Positions 17,032 through 26,628 of a DNA stretch of 64,000 bases are shown here, one piece after another (position 1 is the stretch's first letter; every line of letters starts with the position of its first letter). Source of the DNA: Loktanella sp. M215. Its GTDB lineage: Bacteria; Pseudomonadota; Alphaproteobacteria; Rhodobacterales; Rhodobacteraceae. Both the position numbers and the translations under genes were made by a program. The stretch is taken from assembly GCF_021735925.1 (NCBI RefSeq), contig NZ_WMEA01000001.1, forward strand, positions 1,642,001 through 1,706,000, written 5' to 3'. The notes below the pieces were generated by a model that was given only the letters and a program-made list of their open reading frames with translations, made no database searches and was not told where the DNA came from.

Positions 17032-18177
17032 TCAGGCGGCGGTCAGGATGACGCTGGACAGATCAAAGTCCTTGAGGCCCGCGAGATGTGCCACGACGGT
17101 ATCGTCGGCCAACAGGGTCAGGCCGTCGTCGGCGGTCATTGTGCTGAGCACCGGCGGGGTGCCGGAATATGTGACCTCGATCACGTCGCGCGCTGCATCG
17201 AAATCGTCGATCGTGTTCGCGCCGTCGCGGGTCAGGCTGAAGATGTCGGCACCCTCTCCGCCGTTCAGGTGATCGCCGGCACCGGCGAGCAGCAGGTCGT
17301 CGCCGGCGCCGCCGTTGAGGTAGTCGAACCCGCCGTCTGCGTCCCGGCCATCGAGGACGTCGTTGCCGCCGCCGCCGTTCAGCAGGTCGCGCCCCTCGCC
17401 GCCGGTCAGGCTGTCGTCGCCCCAGCCGCCTTCGAGGATATCGTCGCCGGCGCCGCCGAACAGCAGGTCGTTGCCTGAGCCGCCGTTCATGCTGTCGGCG
17501 CCGTCTTCGCCGAACAGGATGTCGTCGCCCATGTTGCCGGTGATCAGATCCTTGCCACCGCCGCCATACACCTCGTCATTGCCGGTATCGCCGTCGATCG
17601 TGTCATCGCTGTCGCTGCCCACGCGGCGAATCATCGCGGCCGTCGATGGGTCGACGGGTCCGTCGTCGGGGGGCGAGGCGTCGGCGACAGACGGATCCCC
17701 GGCGGGTATGGGATCGGGCAGCATGTCGTCGCCGTAATCCACCGTGTCGGCCGTATCCGTGCTGACGCCAAAGGCGCTGTCCGCCCCGGTATCGGGAACC
17801 GGCAGCGTGGTCGCATCGGCCAGCACGCCGCCGGCCCCCGCATCGCCATAGGTGTCCGACAGACCAGAGGCCGTGGCCGCATCGGCATCGGTTTCTGCCA
17901 GCACGCCACCGGCGCCGGCATCGCCAAAGGTGTCCGACAGGCCAGAGGCCGTGGCCACATCGGCATCGGTTTCTGCCAGCACGCCGCCGGCGCCGGCATC
18001 GCCGTTCGTGTCGGACAAAAGCTGGAAGAGGCCCGGCGCAACCTCGGTCAGGCCGGTGTCGCCGGAGGGGGGCAGCAGGTCATCCGGGGCAGGGGGGGCA
18101 TCGGAATGGTCTTCTGGCCCGCCCAGCATGATGAAGGACGACATGGCAAGGCCGACGAAGCCGATCAGAGCAAGCAT
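17032..18177 (-). CDS. RTX-type calcium-binding repeat protein
   Basis: A 381-residue protein. An N-terminal hydrophobic stretch (residues 1-19, [19 protein letters not shown]) is followed by an acidic Pro-rich part with 26-residue tandem units (56-121). Roughly a dozen GGxGxDxLx nonapeptides lie between about 190 and 312 (for example [20 protein letters not shown]), and a C-terminal segment of about 65 residues follows ([16 protein letters not shown]). RTX nonapeptides form calcium-loaded beta-rolls after type I secretion through a C-terminal signal. The N-terminal membrane-type segment is unusual for a type I substrate and may tether the protein. No secretion ATPase or TolC gene is adjacent. 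Likely cell-surface or secreted; no catalytic domain is visible. Confidence 0.85.
   Translation of the reverse strand: MLALIGFVGLAMSSFIMLGGPEDHSDAPPAPDDLLPPSGDTGLTEVAPGLFQLLSDTNGDAGAGGVLAETDADVATASGLSDTFGDAGAGGVLAETDADAATASGLSDTYGDAGAGGVLADATTLPVPDTGADSAFGVSTDTADTVDYGDDMLPDPIPAGDPSVADASPPDDGPVDPSTAAMIRRVGSDSDDTIDGDTGNDEVYGGGGKDLITGNMGDDILFGEDGADSMNGGSGNDLLFGGAGDDILEGGWGDDSLTGGEGRDLLNGGGGNDVLDGRDADGGFDYLNGGAGDDLLLAGAGDHLNGGEGADIFSLTRDGANTIDDFDAARDVIEVTYSGTPPVLSTMTADDGLTLLADDTVVAHLAGLKDFDLSSVILTAA
17815..18012. repeat. 78-base tandem repeat, about 2.5 copies
   Basis: Within the RTX gene, a 26-codon unit starting [18 protein letters not shown] is present as two full copies and one 14-codon partial copy. 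The copies differ by only a few bases, which points to recent duplication and possible copy-number variation between strains. The unit is not an RTX nonapeptide. Confidence 0.9.
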
Positions 18178-18275
18178 TATGGTGCCTCAACGAAAAGGAT
18201 CGCCCCCGATCCAGAAGTGTTGAAATTCTTTTAACACCGTTCTGACACATTTACATGTCGCGAATAAAGAAACGG

Positions 18276-19163
18276 TTAATTTCCCCGCAAGTGGTTCATG
18301 AATGCCGATACGACGGCCTCGGGGTTCTCCTCTATCGCGAAATGACCCGAGCGGCAGGCGTTGCCGGTGACCTGCGGCGCCCACTTGCGCCACAGCGCCA
18401 AGGGGTCGCCGGTCTGCGCCGGAAAGCCGCCCTCGGCCCACAGAAAATGCAGCGGGGCGGCGATCTGCGCACCCGCTTTGCGGCTGGTCGCGTCCAGTTG
18501 GCGGTCGAAGAAAGCGCCGGCGCGGTAGTCGGCGCACATCGCGTGCCGGTGGGCGGGGTCGGCCATCTGTGCGCGGTAGCTGGCGAGTGCGGCGGGTGCG
18601 AAGACTTTTAAGGATTTTTCCAATGTCCATTGGGCCAGCGTCCAGTCGGCATAGGCCGCGGGGTCGGCGCCGATCATGCGTTCCGGCAGGGGGGCGGGCT
18701 GTGCCAGAAAGGTCCAGTGATAGGCCTTGAGCGCCAGATCGGCGGTCCAGCTGTCCCAGAAATCTCCCGTCGGCACGATCTCGATGATGCCAAGGCGGTG
18801 GAGGCGGTCGGGGTGGTCGAGGGCCATGCGGTAGGCGACCCGCGCGCCCCGGTCGTGGCCGATGACATGGGCGCGATCGAGGCCCAGTGCGTCCATCAGG
18901 CCGACGATGTCGGCGGCCATCCGGCGCTTGGAATAGGTGGTGTGGGCGGCGTCGTCGGCGGGGGCGTCGCTGTCGCCGTAGCCGCGCAAATCGGGCACGA
19001 TCGTGTCGAAATGTTGGGCGAAGTGCGGCGCAACCATGGCCCAGCAGTGATGGTTCTGCGGGTAGCCGTGCAGCAGGATCAGCGGTGTGCCGGTGCCTGC
19101 GCGGTGGACGGACAGGGTGACATCGCCGGTGTCGACGCGGGTGTTGGTGAAGCCGTCAATCAT
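18276..19163 (-). CDS. Alpha/beta hydrolase, fluoroacetate dehalogenase-like
   Basis: A 295-residue alpha/beta hydrolase. Counted from MIDGFTNTRV it carries the nucleophile and carboxylate-binding set of fluoroacetate dehalogenases: Asp104-Arg105 and Arg108 (GHDRGARV), the halide pocket His149-Trp150 (KAYHWTFLAQPAPLP) and Tyr213 (DYRAGA), and catalytic His274 (SGHF). From memory these match the spacing of the characterised Burkholderia FA1 and Rhodopseudomonas enzymes. One difference is Glu128 where those have the acid Asp. The predicted reaction is hydrolysis of a small haloacetate to glycolate. The ATG lies within the end of the upstream DUF1643 gene (8-base overlap). An epoxide hydrolase is less likely, as the usual epoxide-activating tyrosines are not apparent. 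Confidence 0.8.
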   Translation of the reverse strand: MIDGFTNTRVDTGDVTLSVHRAGTGTPLILLHGYPQNHHCWAMVAPHFAQHFDTIVPDLRGYGDSDAPADDAAHTTYSKRRMAADIVGLMDALGLDRAHVIGHDRGARVAYRMALDHPDRLHRLGIIEIVPTGDFWDSWTADLALKAYHWTFLAQPAPLPERMIGADPAAYADWTLAQWTLEKSLKVFAPAALASYRAQMADPAHRHAMCADYRAGAFFDRQLDATSRKAGAQIAAPLHFLWAEGGFPAQTGDPLALWRKWAPQVTGNACRSGHFAIEENPEAVVSAFMNHLRGN

Positions 19164-19689
19164 GGGGCCAGAGCCTTGGGGTTGTGGCGTAGGCGACATA
19201 AAGCGGGTGCCGCGGGTGGCCGTGTCGGGTCAGGCCGAGTGTATGGATTTGCAGGTCCCTGTCACGCAGCATCTGGCGGACCTGCGCGGCGCGGCCCCTG
19301 TGTGCGCCGTGCACGCCCCAGCCCGCGACGATCAGGCCGCCTGCCGTCAGGCCGGTGTCGCAGGCGTCCAGCAGATGGGCGTCGTTCTGCGGGCCGATGG
19401 GATCGGTGCTGCGTTTCAGGTCGGCGGGGGCCGTGGCGCGGAAGGCGAAGATGTTCACGATCCGCACACCGCCGAAGCCCTGCGCCCGGGCGCGAACCTC
19501 GCAGCGGGCGATGGTGGGATCGTTCGCAGCTTCTGTCGCGGTCGAGGGGTTGAGCATGATCCAGACCAGCGGCGGCGCATCCGACCAAGATCGGTCGAGG
19601 CGGTAGCGGTAGGCCTCGCAGGGCGAGTAGATCGCCCGCGAGGTCGTGCCATCGGCGGCGGTATGGGTGCGTGCGATCATGGCGGTCAT
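19156..19689 (-). CDS. DUF1643 domain protein
   Basis: A 177-residue protein of the DUF1643 family, which has no known biochemical function. Diagnostic stretches are WIMLNPSTATEAANDPTI, RCEVRARAQGFGGVRIVNIF and FAFRATAPADLKRSTDPIGP. No signal peptide or membrane segment is seen. A second in-frame ATG three codons later is equally possible. The gene ends inside the start of the dehalogenase-like gene (8-base overlap), so the two are translationally coupled, and truB lies about 80 bases upstream on the same strand. Confidence 0.85.
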   Translation of the reverse strand: MTAMIARTHTAADGTTSRAIYSPCEAYRYRLDRSWSDAPPLVWIMLNPSTATEAANDPTIARCEVRARAQGFGGVRIVNIFAFRATAPADLKRSTDPIGPQNDAHLLDACDTGLTAGGLIVAGWGVHGAHRGRAAQVRQMLRDRDLQIHTLGLTRHGHPRHPLYVAYATTPRLWPHD

Positions 19690-19768
19690 ATGACAAGGGT
19701 TCGCGGGGCAGAGGAAAGAGCGGCGCCGCGCCAGGTTCGGCGCACAATCCCCGGCCCGGTGGCGGGTA

Positions 19769-20674
19769 TCAGTCGACGAAGACGCGGGCGGGATGCAGCT
19801 CGCTGCCCATCAGGCGACCGACGGCGACGGCACGGCCCTCGTGGGCGGCCCAGACTTCGGTGCCGTAGTCGATGCCCGAGGCGATCACCATGGCGGGGTT
19901 GCCGTTGCGCAGGGCGGTCAGGCTGACGGTGGGGCAGATGACCATGGGCAGGTCGGCGAGGCCGACTTCCAGCGGCTGGACGTGGGTGTCGAGGGCGTCG
20001 GTGCGTGCGATGGCGTCGATCTGGTCCAGCGTCAGGCCGTCTTCGGCCTTGAACGGGCCGGACCAGATGCGGCGCAGGGTGCGGACGTGGGCGTGGCAGC
20101 CGAGCGCCTCGCCCAGATCGCGGGCGATGGACCGGACGTAGCCGCCCTTGCCGCAGACCATTTCCAGCGTGACGTGGTCGGCGTCGGGGCGGTCGTCCAG
20201 CAGCAGGCTGTCGACCCAGAGGGGGCGGGCCGCGATGTCCATCGTCTCGCCGTCGCGGGCGCGCTTGTAGGCGCGTTCGCCGTCGATCTTGACGGCTGAA
20301 AACTGCGGCGGCACCTGCATGATGTCGCCGACGAACTGACCCAAGGCGGCCTTGATCTGATCGTCCGTGGGGCGCAGGTCGCTGGTGGCCACGACCTCGC
20401 CTTCGGCGTCGTCGGTATTGGTGGACTGGCCCAGACGGATGGTGAAGGTATAGGCCTTCAGCGCGTCGGTGATGTAGGGCACGGTCTTCGTCGCCTCGCC
20501 CAGCGCGATGGCCAGCACACCCGTCGCATCGGGGTCGAGGGTGCCCGCGTGACCCGCCTTGTTGGCATTCAGCGCCCAGCGCACCTTGTTGACGACGGTG
20601 GTCGAGGTCAGGCCCGCGGGCTTGTCCACGATCAGCCAGCCCGAAATGTTGCGTCCCGATTTGCGCCGTCCCAT
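19769..20674 (-). CDS. truB: tRNA pseudouridine(55) synthase TruB
   Basis: A 301-residue TruB that makes pseudouridine 55 in the T-loop of tRNAs. The catalytic Asp47 is in [15 protein letters not shown], and [20 protein letters not shown] and [11 protein letters not shown] are family landmarks. The C-terminal PUA-like part ends [16 protein letters not shown] precedes the ATG. It belongs to the rbfA-truB neighbourhood. The gene immediately upstream is an unrelated glycosidase, so the usual direct rbfA-truB junction is interrupted. Confidence 0.97.
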   Translation of the reverse strand: MGRRKSGRNISGWLIVDKPAGLTSTTVVNKVRWALNANKAGHAGTLDPDATGVLAIALGEATKTVPYITDALKAYTFTIRLGQSTNTDDAEGEVVATSDLRPTDDQIKAALGQFVGDIMQVPPQFSAVKIDGERAYKRARDGETMDIAARPLWVDSLLLDDRPDADHVTLEMVCGKGGYVRSIARDLGEALGCHAHVRTLRRIWSGPFKAEDGLTLDQIDAIARTDALDTHVQPLEVGLADLPMVICPTVSLTALRNGNPAMVIASGIDYGTEVWAAHEGRAVAVGRLMGSELHPARVFVD

Positions 20675-20731
20675 GGAGGCCTCCGTTCATTCTGAACGCG
20701 CCTGCTAGGCGCAGGGCGGGGCGGGGTCAAG

Positions 20732-21454
20732 CTATTGCACAACGCCGACCATGGGGCCGAGGGCGGCAAAGCCGAAATCCGCGCGGTTCAGCGTGGGCGC
20801 ATAGAGCCGCGAGATGCTGCCGTCGAAGAAGAGCGCATTGGGCGTTTTCAGCACGTCGCGGAAGAAGCGCGCGAAGGTGTGGAAATTCACCGGGTCGTTC
20901 GAGATGGCGAAGATCGCCGTGCGCCCGTCCGCGCTGGTGCCGACGCCGTTGCGGATATGGAGCGAGGGGCTGTCTTTCAGGAACCGCGGGTGCAGCTGGC
21001 CGCCGATGACCAGCATCGGACCCGATTGCGAGGCGTCGCGGCAGGCGGGTTTCTGTTTTTCAAACGCGAGGGATTCGATCACGCGCGCACTGTCGTCGGT
21101 CACGCAGAACACGCCGTTGGGCAGCAGGCCGAAGTTGCCCGGCCCCTTTCGCGTGACCAGCGGTGCGGTTTGCACGCCGTCCTGGATATAGAGGCCCACG
21201 GCGCGGCGGTCTTCGTGATACATGCCCGCATTCATCGCGAAGGCCAGCGACTGGGGGGCGACCTGACTGGACAGCGCGCTCCACCCGCCGAGCACCTGGC
21301 CCTTGGTGTCGCGGTGGAACAGGCGCAGGTCTTCGGTCGCGGCGTCCACGGTGCAGGCGGTGAAGCTGTGCCCTTCGAACGTGGCGTCGTTGCAGGTCAC
21401 CGCCGCCGCCTTGCCCGCGATCAGCGCCAGCACGCAGGCCAGCGCACGGATCAT
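20732..21454 (-). CDS. Secreted phosphodiester glycosidase family protein (DUF2233)
   Basis: A 240-residue protein with a cleavable signal peptide ([18 protein letters not shown]) and the NAGPA/DUF2233 domain: FAMNAGMYHEDRRAVGLYIQ, GNFGLLPNGVFCV, GPMLVIGGQLHP, RNGVGTSADGRTAIFAIS and NALFFDGSISRLYAP. The superfamily includes the lysosomal phosphodiester glycosidase that uncovers mannose-6-phosphate; bacterial members are mostly uncharacterised and probably act on periplasmic glycoconjugates. The ATG at 21454 overlaps the rbfA stop (ATGA), which is why I prefer it to the Met seven codons earlier. It is coupled to rbfA and precedes truB. Confidence 0.85.
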   Translation of the reverse strand: MIRALACVLALIAGKAAAVTCNDATFEGHSFTACTVDAATEDLRLFHRDTKGQVLGGWSALSSQVAPQSLAFAMNAGMYHEDRRAVGLYIQDGVQTAPLVTRKGPGNFGLLPNGVFCVTDDSARVIESLAFEKQKPACRDASQSGPMLVIGGQLHPRFLKDSPSLHIRNGVGTSADGRTAIFAISNDPVNFHTFARFFRDVLKTPNALFFDGSISRLYAPTLNRADFGFAALGPMVGVVQ

Positions 21455-21936
21455 GCGTCGTTGTCCTTGTCCCATTCGGTCGATTCGCCGATGGGCGCGT
21501 CCTGCGCGATCTCTTCCTTCGTCTCGGGATCGGTCTGGTCGGGTGCTTCGAGGTCGGCCTTCACGTCCTCGCGTTCGAACAGGGCGCGGGTGGCGTCCAT
21601 GCGGTCGAAGGTGTCGTCGATCTCGAACCGGATTTCGGGGGCGAACTTGATGTTCAGCACCTTGGCCACTTCGCGCCGGATCTCGTGGCGGGACTTGCGC
21701 AGGGCCAGCAGCGCCTCTTCCTTCTTGTCACCGCCGAGCGGCAGGATGAAGGCGGTGGCGACCGACAGGTCTGACGAACAGCGCACCTCGCCCACGGTGA
21801 TCATCATGGCGGACAGGGTCGGATCGTGGATTTCACCACGCTGGAGGAGTTCTGACAGCCGCCGGCGGATCAGTTCGCCAAGCCGCAGCTGCCGCTGGTT
21901 GGGGGCGCCGCCCCCGGAGGATGATGTCTTTGCCAT
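21451..21936 (-). CDS. rbfA: Ribosome-binding factor A
   Basis: A 161-residue RbfA, a KH-like factor that matures the 17S rRNA 5' end and aids 30S assembly in the cold. Family features are [41 protein letters not shown] and [20 protein letters not shown]. The C-terminal 30 residues ([19 protein letters not shown]) form an acidic tail beyond the core domain. It overlaps the next gene by four bases. A gap of about 100 bases separates it from divergent dapB. Confidence 0.95.
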   Translation of the reverse strand: MAKTSSSGGGAPNQRQLRLGELIRRRLSELLQRGEIHDPTLSAMMITVGEVRCSSDLSVATAFILPLGGDKKEEALLALRKSRHEIRREVAKVLNIKFAPEIRFEIDDTFDRMDATRALFEREDVKADLEAPDQTDPETKEEIAQDAPIGESTEWDKDNDA

Positions 21937-22035
21937 GGGCGTCCCTTAAACCTGTTATGGGGCAAATCCAAGCGCGGGGTTTTCCGGGCACCGCGCGGGC
22001 GCTATGGCTTGGCGGAAAGTTGCAAGGAGACAGCC

Positions 22036-22845
22036 ATGACCGACACACCGGGAATCGTGATTACGGGGGCCTCTGGCCGCATGGGGCAGATGCTGGTGAA
22101 GGCCGTGGCGGCATCGGATGCCTGCCACCTTGTTGCCGCGCTGGAGCGTGAGGGCCACGGTTGGGTCGGGCAGGATGTGGGCACCGCGATGGGCGGGCAG
22201 GCCTTGGGCGTCATGGTGACGGACGATGCGGTCGCGGCCTTTGCCAAGGCGCAGGCGGTGATCGACTTTACCGCGCCCAGCGCCACGGTCGCCTTTGCCG
22301 GGCTGGCCGCGCAGGCGCGCGCCGTGCATGTGATCGGCACAACGGGACTATCGGAGGTCGATATCGAGGCGATCGACCGCGCGGCACATCACGCTGTGAT
22401 CGTGCGGGCGGGGAACATGTCGCTGGGCGTCAACCTGCTGGTGCAGCTGACCCGCAAGGTAGCGGCGGCGCTGGACGCGGATTTCGACATCGAGATCGTC
22501 GAGGCGCACCATCGGCACAAGGTCGACGCCCCCTCTGGCACCGCGCTGATGCTGGGCGCGGCGGCAGCGGAAGGGCGCGGCGTGGATCTGGCCGAGGTCC
22601 GCGATTCGGGGCGTGACGGGATGACGGGGGCGCGCAAGCGCGGCGACATCGGGTTTTCCGCCATTCGGGGCGGTGACATCGTGGGGGAACACGACGTGCT
22701 GTTCGCCGCCGACGGCGAGCGGATCACCCTGCGCCATGTGGCGACCGACCGCAGCGTCTTTGTCCGTGGCGCGCTGAAGGCGGCCCTTTGGGGGCAGGAT
22801 CGCGTGCCCGGGCATTACGACATGCTGGATGTGCTGGGGTTGTGA
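22036..22845 (+). CDS. dapB: 4-hydroxy-tetrahydrodipicolinate reductase
   Basis: A 269-residue DapB that uses NAD(P)H in the DAP route to lysine and peptidoglycan. The nucleotide motif GASGRMGQ is at the N-terminus. The catalytic and substrate segment [20 protein letters not shown] follows, and the C-terminal region includes [12 protein letters not shown] and [24 protein letters not shown] six bases before the ATG fixes the start; in-frame codons upstream are not conserved. lysA at the left end of the window catalyses the last step of the same pathway. Confidence 0.97.
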   Translation: MTDTPGIVITGASGRMGQMLVKAVAASDACHLVAALEREGHGWVGQDVGTAMGGQALGVMVTDDAVAAFAKAQAVIDFTAPSATVAFAGLAAQARAVHVIGTTGLSEVDIEAIDRAAHHAVIVRAGNMSLGVNLLVQLTRKVAAALDADFDIEIVEAHHRHKVDAPSGTALMLGAAAAEGRGVDLAEVRDSGRDGMTGARKRGDIGFSAIRGGDIVGEHDVLFAADGERITLRHVATDRSVFVRGALKAALWGQDRVPGHYDMLDVLGL

Positions 22846-22912
22846 CTTGATCTGGCGCAAGCCGCGCTAATTCGGTTGGACAGGCGGGTGCCGGTGGACC
22901 GGAGGATTGACG

Positions 22913-23272
22913 ATGAAAACCTTGACCCTTGCGATGGCGCTGTCCGCCCTGCCACTGATGGCGGCGGCGCAGGATTATACGCGTGTCAGCGATCGGGACC
23001 AGTTCCTGGCGCTGATGGCGCAGGGCAATCTGACCCACACATTCTATAACATCACCGTCACCGTGACGCCGGACGGGCAAATTGCGGGCGATGCGCTGGG
23101 CTGGCCGGTCACAGGGGCATGGTCCTGGGAGGATGGCTATTTCTGTCGCGTGATGGACTGGGGTGGGGACGAGATCCCCTATAACTGCCAGTTGGTCGAA
23201 CAGAAGGGTGATCTGGTCCGCTTTACCGTGGATCAGGGCGCCGGGCGGGCGGCGGCGCTGCGCATCCGCTAG
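22913..23272 (+). CDS. Small exported protein of unknown function
   Basis: A 119-residue protein with a clear signal peptide (MKTLTLAMALSALPLMAAAQ) and a small domain with the pattern TRVSDRDQFLALMAQGNL, TVTPDGQIAGDALG, GAWSWEDGYFCRVMDWGG, NCQLVEQKGD. I recognise it as a kind often seen in Rhodobacteraceae but have no function for it. Two Cys residues (CRVM, NCQL) could form a disulphide in the periplasm. GGAGG lies 8 bases before the ATG. Its end overlaps the convergent SDHAF4-like gene by four bases. Confidence 0.78.
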   Translation: MKTLTLAMALSALPLMAAAQDYTRVSDRDQFLALMAQGNLTHTFYNITVTVTPDGQIAGDALGWPVTGAWSWEDGYFCRVMDWGGDEIPYNCQLVEQKGDLVRFTVDQGAGRAAALRIR

Positions 23273-23448
23273 AAGTCGATCGCGAGGCCCTTGTTTTCCC
23301 AGTCGCCGTAGCGGACGGGTTCCGGCCCGTCACGGCCGCCGATCTCGGCGGGCAGGGCGCGTGCATCGGCCTTGGCGCGACGCTCTGCCGCTTCGTCGAG
23401 TGCACGCTGGGCTGCGGGGGGCAGGTCGGTGGGTGTGTCGTCCGTCAT
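23269..23448 (-). CDS. DUF1674 / SDHAF4-like succinate dehydrogenase assembly factor
   Basis: A 59-residue protein whose C-terminus, EIGGRDGPEPVRYGDWENKG followed by LAIDF, is the conserved DUF1674 motif. The eukaryotic family member SDHAF4/Sdh8 protects flavinylated SdhA before it joins SdhB. The bacterial homologue is presumed to have a similar role, but no sdh gene is in this window. I took the Met before TDDTPTDLPPAAQ as start because upstream residues (GVYHGHTPGKDKT) are unlike the family. The gene is convergent with its left neighbour and divergent from rsmB. Confidence 0.85.
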   Translation of the reverse strand: MTDDTPTDLPPAAQRALDEAAERRAKADARALPAEIGGRDGPEPVRYGDWENKGLAIDF

Positions 23449-23515
23449 GGTCTTGTCCTTGCCGGGGGTGTGCCCGTGATATACCCCGCTTGGGACACCA
23501 AACAAGGGTTTCCCC

Positions 23516-24787
23516 ATGGATCAGACCGGCCTTGCCCCGCGCCGTGCCGCGCACCACCTGCTGCAACAGGTCATCGAGGAGGGGCGGCTGCTGTCCGAAC
23601 TGCTGGGCGGCGGGGCGCTGGATCACCTTGCACCCGAGGATCGGGCAAGGGCGCAGCGGCTGGCCACGGACACCCTGCGGATGCTGGACCGCGCCGACCG
23701 GATGCTGAAACCCTTCATGGCGAAAGAGCCGCCGCTGTACGTCCAGAACGCCCTGCGCCTTGGCACGCTGGAGATCGCGCAGGGCGCTGCGGCTTACGGC
23801 GTCGTGAACGCCTATGTCGAGATCGTCGGGCGTAATCACCACACCGCGCGGCTGAAGGGTCTTGTGAATGCCGTGCTGCGCAAGGTGGCGGACAAGGGGC
23901 CGGACGCCTGGGCGAAGATGGCGCCGCCGTTGCTGCCAGGTTGGCTGCGCCAGCCGCTGGTTGCCGCCTGGGGCCGCAAGGATATCGAGGCGATGGAGGC
24001 TGTGCAGGCGACGACGCCGCCGCTTGACCTGACGCCAAAGGGCGACGCGCAGGCGCTGGCCGACGCGGTGGGCGGCACGGTGCTGCCGACCGGATCGGTG
24101 CGGATCATGGAAGCGGGGCAGGTGACCGGGCTGCCGGGGTATGATGCGGGCGACTGGTGGGTGCAGGACGCCGCCGCGGCGGTGCCGGTGCAATTGCTGG
24201 GCGACATCACCGGTCTGCGGGTGCTGGACCTGTGTGCGGCCCCGGGCGGCAAGACGCTGCAACTGGCAGCTAAGGGGGCAGAGGTGACGGCGGTCGATGC
24301 CTCCGCCTCTCGTATGGCGCGGGTGGCGCAGAACCTGACGCGCGTGGGGCTGAATGCGATCAGCGAGGTTGCGGATGCCTTTGATATCGCGGGCGAATGG
24401 GACGCGGTGCTGCTGGACGCGCCCTGCAGTGCCACGGGCACGATGCGGCGCCATCCGGACCTGCCCTATGCCAAGGACGGCGCCGATTTCGGCGCGCTGA
24501 TCGAGCAACAGGGGGCGATGATCGACCACGCGCTGCACCTTGTGAAACCGGGTGGGCGGCTGCTGTTCTGTACATGCTCTTTGCTGCCCGACGAGGGCGA
24601 GGTGCAGGTCGAGGAGGCGCTGGAACGGCATCCGGGCGTGCGTGTCGACCGCGAGGCGCTGAACCTGCCGGGAATCGACCCCGCGTGGATCACCGAGGAA
24701 GGCGGTCTGCGGCTGCGGCCTGACTACTGGGCCGAGATCGGCGGGATGGACGGCTTCTACATGGCGGTGCTGACAAAGCCCGCGTGA
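23516..24787 (+). CDS. rsmB: 16S rRNA (cytosine-5) methyltransferase, RsmB/Sun family
   Basis: A 423-residue protein. The N-terminal NusB-like RNA-binding domain (about 1-140: RRAAHHLLQQVIEEGRLLSEL, RLGTLEIAQGAAAYGVVNAYVE) is followed by a Rossmann methyltransferase with the SAM motif LDLCAAPGGKTLQL and the two catalytic cysteines in DAPCSATG and CTCSLLPDEGE. Known RsmB methylates C967 of 16S rRNA. The stop overlaps the GTG start of the heparinase-like gene, so the operon continues through it into purH. Confidence 0.94.
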   Translation: MDQTGLAPRRAAHHLLQQVIEEGRLLSELLGGGALDHLAPEDRARAQRLATDTLRMLDRADRMLKPFMAKEPPLYVQNALRLGTLEIAQGAAAYGVVNAYVEIVGRNHHTARLKGLVNAVLRKVADKGPDAWAKMAPPLLPGWLRQPLVAAWGRKDIEAMEAVQATTPPLDLTPKGDAQALADAVGGTVLPTGSVRIMEAGQVTGLPGYDAGDWWVQDAAAAVPVQLLGDITGLRVLDLCAAPGGKTLQLAAKGAEVTAVDASASRMARVAQNLTRVGLNAISEVADAFDIAGEWDAVLLDAPCSATGTMRRHPDLPYAKDGADFGALIEQQGAMIDHALHLVKPGGRLLFCTCSLLPDEGEVQVEEALERHPGVRVDREALNLPGIDPAWITEEGGLRLRPDYWAEIGGMDGFYMAVLTKPA

Positions 24788-26628
24788 CAGGCGGCGCGTC
24801 CCGCGTTAACGTTGCGGGCAAGAAGATTGCGACACCGCAACGCAGAGGCAGCAGCTTGGCCGATCGGCAACCATGGCGTGCCCGCAACCGGGCCTTCATG
24901 CACCGTGCGCACGCGCGGTGGGCGGCACGTGCGCGGCCTGCGACGGGCTTCGTCTCTCAACCCGAACCGCGCAGCATCGGGCTGTTTGCCCGTGGGCGGC
25001 AGTTGCTGGCGGGGAATTTCCTGTTTGCGGGCGTGCTGACGACCGCCCCCGGCGGGTCGATCTGGCAAGTCGAGGGCGACCGGGCGATGGTCGATCAGGA
25101 ATTGCACGGATTCGGCTGGCTGGATGATCTGGCGGCCGTGGGCGATGTGCGTGCGCGGCATGCGGCGCAGGCCTGGGTGGGCGAGTGGATCGACGCCTGG
25201 GGCGATGGCAGCGGTCCCGGCTGGACGCCGGAGCTGACCGGGCGGCGGCTGATTCGCTGGATCTCTCATGGGGTGTTCCTGCTGCGCGGGCAGGACAAGG
25301 CAGGCCAGGACCGGCTGTTCCGGTCGCTGGGGCAGCAGACGCTGTTCCTGTCGCGCCGCTGGCGGTCCACGCGACCGGGTCTGGCGCGGTTCGAGGCGCT
25401 GGCCGGCATGGTCTATGCCGGGCTGTCGCTGGAGGGGATGGAGCGGCTGACCGCCCCCGCGATCAAGGCACTGGCCGAGGATTGTGCGACGCAGATCAGG
25501 CCGGACGGCGGCATCGCCACCCGCAATCCCGAGGAGTTGCTGGACATCCTGACCCTGCTGCACTGGGCGATGTCGGCCATCACGGCCAGCGAGCAGCCGG
25601 TGCCCATGGCGATCACGCAGGCTGTCGCGCGGATCGGCCCGACGCTGCGGGCGCTGCGCCATGCGGACGGGGGCCTTGCGCGGTTCCACGGTGGCGGTCG
25701 CGGGCTGGACGGGCGGCTGGACCATGCCCTGTCCCTGACCACCGGCAAACGCCAGACCGGCGACGCGCAATGCATGGGCTTTGCACGGCTGGCGGCCGGG
25801 CGCACGACGCTGATCGCCGATGCCGCACGCCCGCCGGAGGGGGCTGCGTCTGTCAATGCCCATGCGTCCACGCTGGCGTTCGAGCTGACGTCGGGCCGTC
25901 GCCCGCTGATCGTGAACTGCGGGTCCGGCGTCAGTTTCGGCGCGGACTGGCGCAGGGCGGGGCGGGCGACGCCGAGCCATTCGACGCTGGGCATCGGCGG
26001 CTATTCCTCGTCCCGGCTGGGGCCGGCCCTGACGGCGGGGGGCGTGTCGCAGGAAATGCTGGTCGATCTGCCGGACGTGGTGAACTGCATCGTGACCGAC
26101 CTGAACGACGGGCGCAGGGCCGAGCTGTCGCACGACGGGTTCCGCGTCACCCACGGCCTGACCCACGCGCGCACGCTGGAAATAACGACCGACGGGCGCG
26201 GGCTGGCGGGCGAGGACCTGCTGACCACGCTGGATGCCGCCGACAAGCAGCGGTTCGACCGCGCGCTGGATGCGACGCAGTTGCAGGGCATTCCCTTTGC
26301 GATCCGCTTTCACCTGCATCCGGACGTCGATGCGACAGTCGATCTGGGCGGGGCTGCCGTTTCAATGGCGTTGAAGTCGGGCGAGATCTGGGTGCTGCGC
26401 CACGATGCACATGCGGAATTGGCGCTAGAGGCGTCGGTTTATCTGGAAACCGGCCGGTTGAAGCCGCGTGCCGCACGACAGGTGGTTTTATCCGGCGCCG
26501 CAATGGCCTATGCGACGCGCATCCGCTGGTCGCTGGCCAAGGCGCAGGACACGCCCGACGTTGTCCGCGACCTGGCGCCCGCGCGTACGGCGGGGGATGA
26601 TGACAACGAATTCGGGGACGACACATGA
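24784..26628 (+). CDS. Heparinase II/III family protein
   Basis: A 614-residue protein with the layout of heparinase II/III-like polysaccharide lyases: an alpha-helical N-terminal half ([61 protein letters not shown]) and a beta-sandwich C-terminal half ([30 protein letters not shown]). In Rhodobacteraceae this gene regularly sits between rsmB and purH. No signal peptide is seen, which is odd for a lyase, so the substrate and location are unknown. It is coupled to both neighbours by four-base overlaps (GTGA and ATGA). Confidence 0.88.
   Translation: MTGGASRVNVAGKKIATPQRRGSSLADRQPWRARNRAFMHRAHARWAARARPATGFVSQPEPRSIGLFARGRQLLAGNFLFAGVLTTAPGGSIWQVEGDRAMVDQELHGFGWLDDLAAVGDVRARHAAQAWVGEWIDAWGDGSGPGWTPELTGRRLIRWISHGVFLLRGQDKAGQDRLFRSLGQQTLFLSRRWRSTRPGLARFEALAGMVYAGLSLEGMERLTAPAIKALAEDCATQIRPDGGIATRNPEELLDILTLLHWAMSAITASEQPVPMAITQAVARIGPTLRALRHADGGLARFHGGGRGLDGRLDHALSLTTGKRQTGDAQCMGFARLAAGRTTLIADAARPPEGAASVNAHASTLAFELTSGRRPLIVNCGSGVSFGADWRRAGRATPSHSTLGIGGYSSSRLGPALTAGGVSQEMLVDLPDVVNCIVTDLNDGRRAELSHDGFRVTHGLTHARTLEITTDGRGLAGEDLLTTLDAADKQRFDRALDATQLQGIPFAIRFHLHPDVDATVDLGGAAVSMALKSGEIWVLRHDAHAELALEASVYLETGRLKPRAARQVVLSGAAMAYATRIRWSLAKAQDTPDVVRDLAPARTAGDDDNEFGDDT

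Noticed and set aside
19686..20690. 334-codon minus-strand frame overlapping truB in another frame
   Set aside because: Arg/Pro/His-rich frame shadow of truB without motifs.
24757..26319. Minus-strand frame of 520 codons opposite the heparinase-like gene
   Set aside because: Composition is Arg/Gln/Pro-rich shadow translation, with no ribosome site and no family resemblance; the plus-strand gene is clearly real.
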